Part shown: piece by piece, positions 1 to 5,778 of the stretch
Layout of the letters: every line of letters starts with the position of its first letter
Position numbering within the stretch: the first letter of the stretch is position 1
Assembly: GCA_025996755.1 (NCBI GenBank)
Contig: BNTR01000149.1
Span: 1-5,778, forward strand
Length of the DNA: 5,778 nt
Direction of reading: 5' to 3'
Source of the DNA: Bacteroidia bacterium
GTDB lineage: Bacteria; Bacteroidota; Bacteroidia; Bacteroidales; Azobacteroidaceae
Notes under the pieces: generated by a model
What the model saw: only the letters and a program-made list of their open reading frames with translations
Database searches by the model: none
What the model was told of the DNA's origin: nothing
Position numbers and translations under genes: made by a program

Positions 1-127
1 ACTTTTTGGCTTCTTCCATGATTACATCCAAAGGCTCGTCGTCGAAAACGTTGGAACTTGCCAAATGCTGCCCAAAAGCATCGTTGGAGAACAGGATTTT
101 CTCTTCCGGACAATACGTTACCATGTT
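1..127. repeat. Exact 127-bp direct repeat, copy 1 (at window start, downstream of fprA)
   Basis: Bases 1-127 are identical to 747-873, in the same orientation and offset by 746 bp. The match ends at 127/873, where base 128 is t and base 874 is g. At the other side it is cut by the window edge, so the true length may be larger. It encodes FprA residues 148-189 on the minus strand. The length of exactly 127 bp starting at base 1 equals a common maximum assembly k-mer, which makes a contig-end artefact a serious possibility. Confidence 0.95.
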
Positions 128-136
128 TTCTGCCAT
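1..136 (-). pseudogene. Partial second copy of an fprA internal segment (fragment cut by window start)
   Basis: Reading from an ATG at 136, an open frame of 45 codons runs to the window edge. It begins MAENMVTYCPEEK and reproduces FprA residues N148-K189 exactly, including the metal ligand of SNDAFG. It overlaps the end of fprA in a different frame. The upstream diiron ligands (H78-H83, H144) are absent, so a protein starting here could not be a working flavodiiron enzyme. It may be the truncated start of a tandem duplicate, or it may not exist in the genome and be an assembly join. No ribosome binding site is evident before the ATG. Confidence 0.4.
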
Positions 137-1314
137 AATTCTTTGTTTATATTTTCTGTTATTTTTCTACTCACGCTTTCTGTTATCGCTTGCAATGCCT
201 GCTTGTCAGGAATGAAATTCACACCGTATTTGTCGACGAGTTCAATCCCCGATTCTTCAAAATAGCGTTCCATTGCCTTGATGTTTTGCGCTGCCCAGCC
301 GTAGGAGCCGAACAAAATCCCTTTCTTGGTTTTTGTGGACAATCCTTGCAAATAGGTGAGGAAGGCGGCTACTGTTGGCATGGGGTTTTTGTTTAGTGTG
401 GGCGAGCCTACGCAGATGTATTCTGCTTCCAGACAGTCGGTTATGATGTCGGAGATGTGGTTGGATTTGAGGTCGCAAAACTTGTATTCGTAGCCTTTTG
501 CTTCAAAGGCATTGCGGATGGCGTAGGCGATTTTCTCCGTTGAGCCATACATCGAATCAAACGCGATAACCACCTTTTTATCCGTCCGGCAGTGTGCCCA
601 TTTCGTATAATGCTCCAATATCACCGGAATGTTGTTTTTCCAAATCAAACCGTGCGAAGGCGCAATCATCTGAATAGCAAGACTTTGCACCGCATCCAAC
701 ACGCCCACCACTTGCGAAGAATAGGGCATGATGATGTTGGCATAATACTTTTTGGCTTCTTCCATGATTACATCCAAAGGCTCGTCGTCGAAAACGTTGG
801 AACTTGCCAAATGCTGCCCAAAAGCATCGTTGGAGAACAGGATTTTCTCTTCCGGACAATACGTTACCATGTTGTCGGGCCAATGCACCATTGGGGTCAT
901 AATAAAACTTAACGTCCTCTTACCCAACGAAATACTGTCGCCTGTTTTGACGATTTGAAACTTCCAATCGGGGTTGAAATGCAGTTTATACTCTTTTTCG
1001 CCGGACTGACTTGTCAGCACCGTTGCGTTAGGCAAGTGTTTCATCACTTCGGGCAATGCGCCGGAATGGTCCATTTCCACATGGTTCGACACCACATAGT
1101 CGATTTTTTCGAGGCTCACGATTTGCGAAATCCTGTCGATAAGTTCTTGCGAGAAATGCGCTTTTACCGTGTCGATAAGCGTAATTTTCTCATCCACAAT
1201 GAGATAAGCATTGTAACTCGTGCCCTTTTGCGTGAGGTAACCATGAAAGTTACGCACACTCCAATCGGCAACGCCGACGCTGTAAATTCCTTTTGCAATT
1301 TCTCTTGTTTTCAT
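118..1314 (-). CDS. fprA: Class A flavodiiron protein (FprA-type A-type flavoprotein), O2/NO reductase
   Basis: This is a 398-residue soluble cytoplasmic flavodiiron protein, a family that reduces O2 to water or NO to N2O and protects anaerobes. Residues 1 to about 245 form the metallo-beta-lactamase-like diiron domain. All expected metal ligands are visible: H78, E80, D82 and H83 in NHVEMDHSG, H144 in MVHWPDN, D163 in SNDAFG and H221 in PSHGLIW. Residues from about 247 form the flavodoxin domain, with the FMN phosphate loop DSMYGSTE at 253-260 and VGSPTLNKNPMP at 302-313. No rubredoxin domain follows, so it is class A, and the length of about 400 residues is usual. The ATG at 1314 lies 32 nt after the hdrA stop in an A-rich leader, so co-transcription with hdrA is likely. 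One oddity is that the last two residues and the stop codon lie inside a 127-bp repeat of the gene's own middle, so the exact C-terminus is uncertain. Whether O2 or NO is the substrate cannot be read from the sequence. Confidence 0.93.
   Translation of the reverse strand: MKTREIAKGIYSVGVADWSVRNFHGYLTQKGTSYNAYLIVDEKITLIDTVKAHFSQELIDRISQIVSLEKIDYVVSNHVEMDHSGALPEVMKHLPNATVLTSQSGEKEYKLHFNPDWKFQIVKTGDSISLGKRTLSFIMTPMVHWPDNMVTYCPEEKILFSNDAFGQHLASSNVFDDEPLDVIMEEAKKYYANIIMPYSSQVVGVLDAVQSLAIQMIAPSHGLIWKNNIPVILEHYTKWAHCRTDKKVVIAFDSMYGSTEKIAYAIRNAFEAKGYEYKFCDLKSNHISDIITDCLEAEYICVGSPTLNKNPMPTVAAFLTYLQGLSTKTKKGILFGSYGWAAQNIKAMERYFEESGIELVDKYGVNFIPDKQALQAITESVSRKITENINKELWQKTW
747..873. repeat. Exact 127-bp direct repeat, copy 2 (inside fprA)
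   Basis: This is the internal partner of the repeat at 1-127. Here the sequence sits in its natural place within the diiron domain of fprA, with continuous coding on both sides (HWPDNMVTYC at one edge, EEAKKYYAN at the other). It is therefore the original, and the window-start copy is the extra one. Confidence 0.95.
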
Positions 1315-1329
1315 TTTTTTGTTTTTTAT

Positions 1330-1351
1330 TTTTATACTATTTTATACTATT
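1330..1351. repeat. Short 10-bp tandem repeat in the hdrA-fprA gap
   Basis: The 10-mer tttatactat occurs twice back to back at 1331-1340 and 1341-1350, with one extra matching base on each side. It overlaps the hdrA stop codon (1349-1347) and fills much of the gap before fprA. It is AT-rich and probably reflects slippage. I see no hairpin, so it is not a terminator. Confidence 0.7.
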
Positions 1352-3347
1352 CATTTATCAATGCCATCACTTCCGCATACATCTGTTTATTCGTATATCC
1401 CTCTAAATCAATGGATTTGGATTTGCAAAATGCCACACATGTGCCGCATCCCTGACACAATCCCGGATTGATTTTTGCAACGATTTTTACCACTTCGCCG
1501 CTCCTGTTTTTTATTTCCTCTTTGTCAATGGCTTGATAAGGGCATATTTGCACGCACATTCCGCAGCCCATACACGTCGAGAACAGCGGCGGCGGCAGGC
1601 GATTGACTTTTGCCACTACCGGCTCGCGGGTCAATTCGCTGTTGGAAAACAAGCCTAATATCTTCGCCGCGGCACCCGAAGCGGCGGCTACCGATTCGGG
1701 GATGTCTTTCGGGGCTTGGCAGGCTCCGGCGAGGAATATCCCTGCGGTGTTGGTTTCCACCGGCTTCAATTTGGGATGGGCTTCGGCGAAGAATTTGTAG
1801 GGGTCGTAGGAAACGTGGAGTTTTTGCGCCAACGCTTCCGAGCCATCGCACGATACGGCAGCCGTTGCCAACACCACCATATCGGCATCAATTTCTACCG
1901 GTTTCCCGCCCAAGAGCGTATCTGCGCCGCGCACAATCAGTTTGCCGTCCTTTTCATAGATATTCGCCACGCGACCGCGAATGTATTTTGCGCCGTCTTC
2001 CTCGATGGCGCGGCGGGTAAATTCATCGTAATTTTTTCCGGCTGCCCGAATGTCCATATAAAACACGTAGGGAGTGCCCTCGTGCACCTTGTGCTTGTAG
2101 AGCATCGCGTGTTTGGCGGTGTACATACAGCAGATTTTCGAGCAGTAAGGGATGCCCTTGACCGGGTCGCGCGACCCTGCACAAGCCACGAAGACCACTT
2201 TTTCGGGCACTTTCCCATCCGACGGACGGCGAATTTCGCCCTGCGTGGGTCCCGAAGCGGATGCCAACCGCTCAAATTGCAAGCCTGTGATGACATCGGC
2301 GTATTTTCCATAGCCATATTCGGGGAAGAAATCGGTCTTTTTCACCTCAAATCCGGTTGCCAAAACAATCGCTCCGGCTGTTACTTCGATGATTTCGTCT
2401 TCCTGTTCAAAATTGATGGCACCCGTGGGGCACATTTTTTGGCACACCTGACATTTTCCCGTCTGAATATACCGGCAATTGGCTCGGTCGATGACCGGTT
2501 TGTTGGGCACAGCCTGCGGAAACGGCACGTAAATGGCTGTGCGCGTGGCTAATCCCTGTTCAAACTCGCTCGGTATTTTTTTGTTTGGGCATTTCGTGGT
2601 GCAAAGTCCACAGCCGGTGCACAATTTTTCGTCCACGCACTTGGCTTTGCGGCGTATTTTCACGTTGAAATTGCCGATAAAACCGTCCATACTCTCCACT
2701 TCGGAGTAGGTATAGAGCGTAATGTTCGGATGCTGAGCCACTTCCACCATACGCGGCGTGAGGATACACTGCGAGCAGTCGAGCGTGGGAAACGTTTCCG
2801 AAAGTTGCGACATGTGACCGCCGATAGACGGGTCGCGCTCCACCAAAATCACCTTGTGCCCACCGTTGGCGATGTCCAATGAGGCTTGTATGCCCGCCAC
2901 GCCGCCGCCGATGACGATGGCGGTTTTGTTGACCGGCACTTTGATAGGCTCCAGGGCGCGGTTGTTTTTCACTTTTTCGACCAGCGTGCGCACCAAATCA
3001 ACCGCCTTTTGGGTGGTAGCCTCGCCTTTTTCGTGCACCCACGAGCAATGTTCGCGGATATTCGCCATTTCGCAGAGATAAGGATTGAGTCCCGCTTCGG
3101 CGCAGGCTTTGCGAAAAGTAGGCTCATGCATCCGCGGCGAACAGGCAGCTACAACCACTCCATCCAGCCCTCTTTCACGGATTGCCTCCTTAATTTTCGT
3201 TTGCCCCGGGTCGGAACACATATATTTATAATCGGTGGCAAAAGCAACGCCCTCCAATTGCATAGCATCCTGTGCGACCCTTTCGCAATCGACCGTTGCG
3301 CCAATATTCTCGCCGCAGTGGCAAATAAATACTCCTATTTTTGACAT
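1347..3347 (-). CDS. hdrA: HdrA-like FAD / iron-sulfur protein (CoB-CoM heterodisulfide reductase subunit A family)
   Basis: This 666-residue cytoplasmic flavo-iron-sulfur protein is full length for HdrA. The N-terminal domain carries the conserved GVFICHCGENIG (C9, C11) and further cysteines at C44, C69, C92 and C101. A Rossmann FAD-binding site follows: VIGGGVAGIQA (G147, G149, G152), then the HdrA hallmark DCSQCILTPRM at 190-200. An inserted ferredoxin domain has C243-C246-C249-C253 and C291/C299-C302-C306. The thioredoxin-reductase-like part has CAGSRD (389-394) and YCSKICCMY (401-409). A C-terminal ferredoxin domain has C592-C595-C598-C602 and C631-C634-C637-C641. In methanogens HdrA is the flavin-bifurcating core with HdrBC. 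Bacterial homologues pair with other oxidoreductases, and QmoA is a related family. No HdrB, HdrC or MvhD is in view. The next gene is fprA, 32 nt away, which suggests electron transfer linked to O2/NO reduction (inference). The ATG at 3347 lies 20 nt after the endonuclease stop. No clear promoter is visible between them. Confidence 0.92.
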   Translation of the reverse strand: MSKIGVFICHCGENIGATVDCERVAQDAMQLEGVAFATDYKYMCSDPGQTKIKEAIRERGLDGVVVAACSPRMHEPTFRKACAEAGLNPYLCEMANIREHCSWVHEKGEATTQKAVDLVRTLVEKVKNNRALEPIKVPVNKTAIVIGGGVAGIQASLDIANGGHKVILVERDPSIGGHMSQLSETFPTLDCSQCILTPRMVEVAQHPNITLYTYSEVESMDGFIGNFNVKIRRKAKCVDEKLCTGCGLCTTKCPNKKIPSEFEQGLATRTAIYVPFPQAVPNKPVIDRANCRYIQTGKCQVCQKMCPTGAINFEQEDEIIEVTAGAIVLATGFEVKKTDFFPEYGYGKYADVITGLQFERLASASGPTQGEIRRPSDGKVPEKVVFVACAGSRDPVKGIPYCSKICCMYTAKHAMLYKHKVHEGTPYVFYMDIRAAGKNYDEFTRRAIEEDGAKYIRGRVANIYEKDGKLIVRGADTLLGGKPVEIDADMVVLATAAVSCDGSEALAQKLHVSYDPYKFFAEAHPKLKPVETNTAGIFLAGACQAPKDIPESVAAASGAAAKILGLFSNSELTREPVVAKVNRLPPPLFSTCMGCGMCVQICPYQAIDKEEIKNRSGEVVKIVAKINPGLCQGCGTCVAFCKSKSIDLEGYTNKQMYAEVMALINE

Positions 3348-3367
3348 ATATCGTTATTAACTAACTT

Positions 3368-4105
3368 TTATTGTTTTTTTCTTGAATTAAACAGCACCAA
3401 TTTTTCCCAATCAATTTCGCCATTATCCGTACAAAAATTATTTGAAAATTCTTTAGTAAATTTATTTATCATTTGGGCATACAATGTTAAAAAATCATCA
3501 TTCCTTTCTCTTGCCTTATGCCCCAACGGTTCGATGATATCCAAATATAAGTTCTCATTGCCTGAAATAAATGCCCAAAATTCTTGACCGCAATATTTGA
3601 AATAATATCCTTTATCAGGATGATTATCTTTACCATAGCAACATCCGTTTACAGGAATAATATTTAGTTGTGAATTACTCGTCCGCAATGTTTTCTTGGC
3701 TGTTTTAAAGTCGGCTATCATTTTTGCAATTTGGCTACTATTTCCCCAATTCGGACCAGATTTGATTGTCACAATGTGTCTTGTGCTATCTTTGTCAAAT
3801 TCCAAATCAATGTTAGGAATGCCGGATTTCCACCCACCATATACTTTTTGATTGATAAAAATGGCTAAACCTTCCAACCAATCGCCAAAAATAGTTTCTT
3901 CATTTGATGAAATATGGGCATCCACAATTCCACGAACAATTTGTTCGGAAGTTGTGGCATATTTTGCCTTAAACAAATAAGGATTTTTGCGCTTTAACAC
4001 ATCGGATAGTTTTAAACTATCCAAACTCCTAATTCGTTTTTCGTGGAATGTGTTGATATTTAATTCAACATACTCTGTAACATCCTGTAGATTCAAGTTC
4101 TCCAT
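3368..4105 (-). CDS. Type II restriction endonuclease, PmeII-like family
   Basis: This 245-residue protein most resembles, from memory, the PmeII family of type II restriction endonucleases. Its position directly behind a DNA methyltransferase supports that independently. It would cleave unmodified DNA at the site protected by its partner. A PD-(D/E)xK-like core is suggested by PNIDLEFD (97-104; D100, E102) followed by HIVTIKSG (110-117; K115), with acidic residues at E69, E70 and E78 upstream. Other striking stretches are KRKNPYLFKAK (38-48), NGCCYG (153-158) and IEPLGHKA (191-198). There is no signal peptide or membrane segment. The ATG at 4105 lies 41 bp inside the methyltransferase end, with AGAAG just before it as a weak ribosome site, so translation is probably coupled. 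GC content is low (about 37% in a sampled line), unlike hdrA. The recognition sequence cannot be read from the protein. The family name is less certain than the restriction role. Confidence 0.8.
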   Translation of the reverse strand: MENLNLQDVTEYVELNINTFHEKRIRSLDSLKLSDVLKRKNPYLFKAKYATTSEQIVRGIVDAHISSNEETIFGDWLEGLAIFINQKVYGGWKSGIPNIDLEFDKDSTRHIVTIKSGPNWGNSSQIAKMIADFKTAKKTLRTSNSQLNIIPVNGCCYGKDNHPDKGYYFKYCGQEFWAFISGNENLYLDIIEPLGHKARERNDDFLTLYAQMINKFTKEFSNNFCTDNGEIDWEKLVLFNSRKKQ

Positions 4106-4943
4106 CTTCTATTGCTGAGTCCATTAAATAATATTCTGTTAGCGAAAACTGTTGGCGAACCGTTTCATAATACTCTGGAACGATTTCTATTCCTACAGAA
4201 TTCCTTTTCATTCGATTTGCCACTTCTATAGTGGTTCCCGATCCCATAAAAGGGTCTAAAACGGTATCATTCTCTTGTGTAAACAAGCGAATAAACCACT
4301 CTGGCAACTCTCTCGGAAAAGCTGCACTATGATTTTTATTGTTGCATTCAGTGGATAAATAAACAACATTGGTTGGATACACGGTATCTTTACCCACCCA
4401 ATTGGATATATTTTTCCCAAAGCCACTGCCATTTTTGGCATTATCACGCTTTTTATCTGTTTCACTCAAGTTTTTCAGCCGATTCTTTGCCCAATCTCCA
4501 ATTGGAACTTTGACGGCATCTTGATACATATTAAATTTTTTATCTTTATTAAATTGCAATAACCGTTCCCAAGCATCACGAAAACGATTTGACCATTTTC
4601 CAGGGTAGCAATTTTTCTTATGCCAAATAAATTCTTCCGTCCAAAACCAGCCTTGCTTGCGCATTCCAAGAATAAGTTCCATCACATACGTACTTCGCTC
4701 CCCATCTACCACTTTTTCTTTTATATTTAGAATAAAAGTTCCTGTTGGTTTTAAAACACGAAACAATTCTTTCGATATAGGCAAAAACCATTGTACATAT
4801 TCAGATACACTTACTCCCCCATACGTTGATTTTCTTTGATCCGCATAAGGAGGAGAAGTGACTATTAAATCAATAGAATTGTCAGGAACCTTTTTTAATT
4901 CATTCCTGCAATCACCTAAATATAAATCGGTTATTAACTTCAT
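4065..4943 (-). CDS. Site-specific DNA methyltransferase (N4-cytosine or N6-adenine, beta-type order)
   Basis: This 292-residue DNA methyltransferase transfers a methyl group from S-adenosylmethionine to an exocyclic amino group, protecting DNA from the partner endonuclease. The N-terminus LYLGDCRNEL (7-16) is followed by catalytic motif IV TSPPY (29-33). The AdoMet-binding motif I, LDPFMGSGTT (229-238), lies near the C-terminus, after FPRELPEWFIRLF (209-221) in the motif X region. This order is that of the beta group. TSPPY occurs in both m4C and m6A enzymes, so the target base is unresolved. The long middle segment (about 100-200) probably holds target recognition. The ATG at 4943 directly follows the TAA of a small upstream ORF in the same frame. 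The start is supported because GDC lies about 10 residues in, as usual for this family. It overlaps the endonuclease by 41 bp, forming a compact R-M operon. Confidence 0.92.
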   Translation of the reverse strand: MKLITDLYLGDCRNELKKVPDNSIDLIVTSPPYADQRKSTYGGVSVSEYVQWFLPISKELFRVLKPTGTFILNIKEKVVDGERSTYVMELILGMRKQGWFWTEEFIWHKKNCYPGKWSNRFRDAWERLLQFNKDKKFNMYQDAVKVPIGDWAKNRLKNLSETDKKRDNAKNGSGFGKNISNWVGKDTVYPTNVVYLSTECNNKNHSAAFPRELPEWFIRLFTQENDTVLDPFMGSGTTIEVANRMKRNSVGIEIVPEYYETVRQQFSLTEYYLMDSAIEDGELESTGCYRVC

Positions 4944-5123
4944 TTAAATGTAATCAAATTTATTTTTATACTTAAAATCCAAACTATCATCTATCTCTGC
5001 CATCCCATCTTTCAATTGCCAATAGGGCGGCGAAGTAACAACCAAATGAACGCTCTTGTCTTTGAGTTCGCTCATCTGTCGGCTGTCGCCATTGATTATT
5101 TTATGTGTCGTTTTATTACGCAT
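4944..5123 (-). pseudogene. N-terminal stub of a second DNA methyltransferase (59 codons)
   Basis: Translating the minus strand from the ATG at 5123 gives a 59-residue ORF ending at TAA 4946-4944. Residues 8-38 read like the start of an amino-methyltransferase: [12 protein letters not shown] (9-20), then [16 protein letters not shown] (24-39), with catalytic motif IV at 30-34. After D39 the resemblance stops and a lysine- and aspartate-rich tail, ending KFDYI, follows. The AdoMet-binding motif and target domain are missing, so it cannot be active. It is not a duplicate of the neighbouring methyltransferase: the two share the GDxR...TSPPY pattern but differ at most other positions, and the TSPPYW form points to another subfamily. 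Its stop codon directly abuts the ATG of the intact methyltransferase in the same frame. It could be a deletion remnant, or a small translated leader that couples expression. The remnant reading is favoured. Confidence 0.8.
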
Positions 5124-5141
5124 TATCTATTTTTTATTTTG

Positions 5142-5149
5142 CAAAGGTA
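5142..5149 (-). promoter_or_regulatory. Candidate Bacteroidota -7 promoter element for the R-M genes
   Basis: On the minus strand these bases read TACCTTTG, a full match to the Bacteroidota -7 consensus TAnnTTTG. It lies 18 nt before the ATG of the methyltransferase stub, in the 31-nt gap after the transporter stop, which leaves a leader of roughly 10-14 nt. No good TTTG -33 box is seen at the expected distance, so strength is uncertain. It is the only such element noticed upstream of the R-M genes, and hdrA-fprA may depend partly on it. Confidence 0.5.
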
Positions 5150-5154
5150 CTAAT

Positions 5155-5778
5155 TTATTTTGAGCGTTTCATTTTCCCGAAAAACCTCATTCCCAACATC
5201 AGCGTTACGGCGGCTGAAAGCCATACGCTTATGTTATAGTTTAGTTGGAAACCTTCGGGGGCGACGAGGATGTATGTCAGCACGACCATCGTCATAAACA
5301 GTGCGGGGAGTAGCGTGAGCCAATAGCATTTCTTTTGGCTTGCCAGATAAACCGTTAGCATCCAAAGGGTTGCGGCGGCGAGTGTTTGGTTTGCCCATGC
5401 GAAATAACGCCAGATGATGTCGAAATTGATTTGCAGCAAAATAAATCCGGCAGCGAAAAGCGGTAGCGAAATCCAGATGCGGGGCAGCAGTTTTTTCTGT
5501 CCTATTTTAAGGAAATCGGCAACGATTAAACGGGCTGAACGAAAGGCGGTATCGCCCGAAGTGATGGGCGCGGCAATGACTCCGCATATTGCCAATATGC
5601 CGCCGACTTTACCTAACCAGGTGTCTGAAATCTTCTGCACCACCACCGCGGCATTGTTTCCGTTGTCTGCCAAAAATTGATGCAGACCGCCCATTGAGCC
5701 GAAAAAACTCATCGCGGCGGCTGCCCATATCATGGCTACGAGGGCTTCTGTAATCATGGCTCCGTAAAAAACCCGCCG
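5155..5778 (-). CDS. cstA: CstA-family carbon starvation transporter, C-terminal part (5' end outside window)
   Basis: This is an integral membrane transporter of the CstA family, whose studied members import peptides or pyruvate during carbon limitation. The frame is open through the window edge: seven codons (RRVFYGA) precede the first internal ATG at 5757 and match the family pattern around GAMITEALVAMIWAA, so that ATG is not the start. The visible 207 residues include GSMGGLHQFLADNG and the family signature ITSGDTAFRSARLIVADF. About six hydrophobic segments are visible: around ALVAMIWAAAAMSFF, GGILAICGVIAAPIT, WISLPLFAAGFILL, TLAAATLWMLTVYLA, LLPALFMTMVVLTYIL and WLSAAVTLMLGMRFF. The C-terminus is short and basic (GKMKRSK), cytoplasmic by the positive-inside rule. 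No terminator follows; the R-M promoter begins within a few bases, so read-through is possible. Substrate cannot be told from this part. Confidence 0.88.
   Translation of the reverse strand, partial: RRVFYGAMITEALVAMIWAAAAMSFFGSMGGLHQFLADNGNNAAVVVQKISDTWLGKVGGILAICGVIAAPITSGDTAFRSARLIVADFLKIGQKKLLPRIWISLPLFAAGFILLQINFDIIWRYFAWANQTLAAATLWMLTVYLASQKKCYWLTLLPALFMTMVVLTYILVAPEGFQLNYNISVWLSAAVTLMLGMRFFGKMKRSK

Noticed and set aside
6..958. Plus-strand open frames near 6-215 and 752-958 that share an identical protein N-terminus
   Set aside because: The shared sequence is only the antisense reading of the 127-bp repeat; it is not a gene pair.
1315..1346. Terminator between hdrA and fprA (T-rich run on the plus strand)
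   Set aside because: On the coding strand the run is A-rich, and no stem precedes a U-tract. It fits an A-rich Bacteroidota ribosome leader.
1716..2552. Long plus-strand open frame (278 codons) opposite hdrA
   Set aside because: It lies entirely antisense to a conserved HdrA frame with intact cofactor motifs. Its translation shows no recognisable domain and it reflects the GC-rich codon pattern of hdrA.
4065..5123. A phase-variable methyltransferase split by a switchable stop codon
   Set aside because: There is no homopolymer or short tandem repeat at the TAA/ATG junction to drive switching, and the two parts each carry a complete N-terminal methyltransferase start, so they are not halves of one gene.
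3368..5123. A larger defence island or new multi-gene defence system
   Set aside because: Only an ordinary methyltransferase-endonuclease pair plus a stub is visible. The flanking genes are a transporter and redox enzymes, with no helicase, protease or nucleotide-signalling gene.
5155..5757. A complete 200-residue membrane protein starting at the ATG at 5757
   Set aside because: The frame stays open to the window edge and the residues before the ATG match the CstA family, so this is the C-terminal part of a longer gene.

Overview
The window looks like a piece of an anaerobic Bacteroidota (Bacteroidales-like) genome, possibly a short metagenomic contig. This is inferred from the gene families, A-rich leaders without strong Shine-Dalgarno sequences, and a TAnnTTTG-type -7 promoter element. 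No rRNA or marker gene fixes the taxonomy. All supported genes are on the minus strand, so transcription runs from the high-numbered end to the low-numbered end.

Layout, in order of transcription: (1) 5778-5155, the C-terminal part of a CstA-family carbon-starvation/peptide or pyruvate transporter, cut by the window edge. (2) 5149-5142, a candidate promoter in the 31-nt gap. (3) 5123-4944, a 59-codon ORF missed by length-filtered gene finding. It is the N-terminal stub of a second DNA methyltransferase, with its own TSPPYW motif. (4) 4943-4065, an intact beta-type N4-cytosine/N6-adenine DNA methyltransferase. It is in the same frame as the stub and separated from it by a single TAA codon. (5) 4105-3368, a type II restriction endonuclease resembling the PmeII family, overlapping the methyltransferase by 41 bp. 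(6) 3347-1347, an HdrA-like FAD and multi-[4Fe-4S] protein. (7) 1314-118, a class A flavodiiron protein (FprA). (8) 127-1, an exact 127-bp second copy of an internal fprA segment (747-873), running off the window start.

There are two functional units. The restriction-modification (R-M) pair is AT-rich (about 37-40% GC in sampled lines, against about 60% in a sampled hdrA line). It sits as a compact cassette between the transporter and the redox genes, which suggests acquisition by transfer. HdrA plus FprA form a likely two-gene redox operon: HdrA could pass electrons through FAD and Fe-S clusters to the diiron flavoprotein, which would reduce O2 or NO. No HdrB, HdrC, MvhD or hydrogenase gene is visible here.

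The observations most worth a second look are the 127-bp repeat at the extreme window start, which may be an assembly artefact because 127 is a common maximum k-mer; the methyltransferase stub joined in frame to a complete methyltransferase; and the HdrA-FprA pairing. I found no CRISPR array, tRNA, rRNA, transposase or convincing terminator. I did not find a clear, wholly new system.
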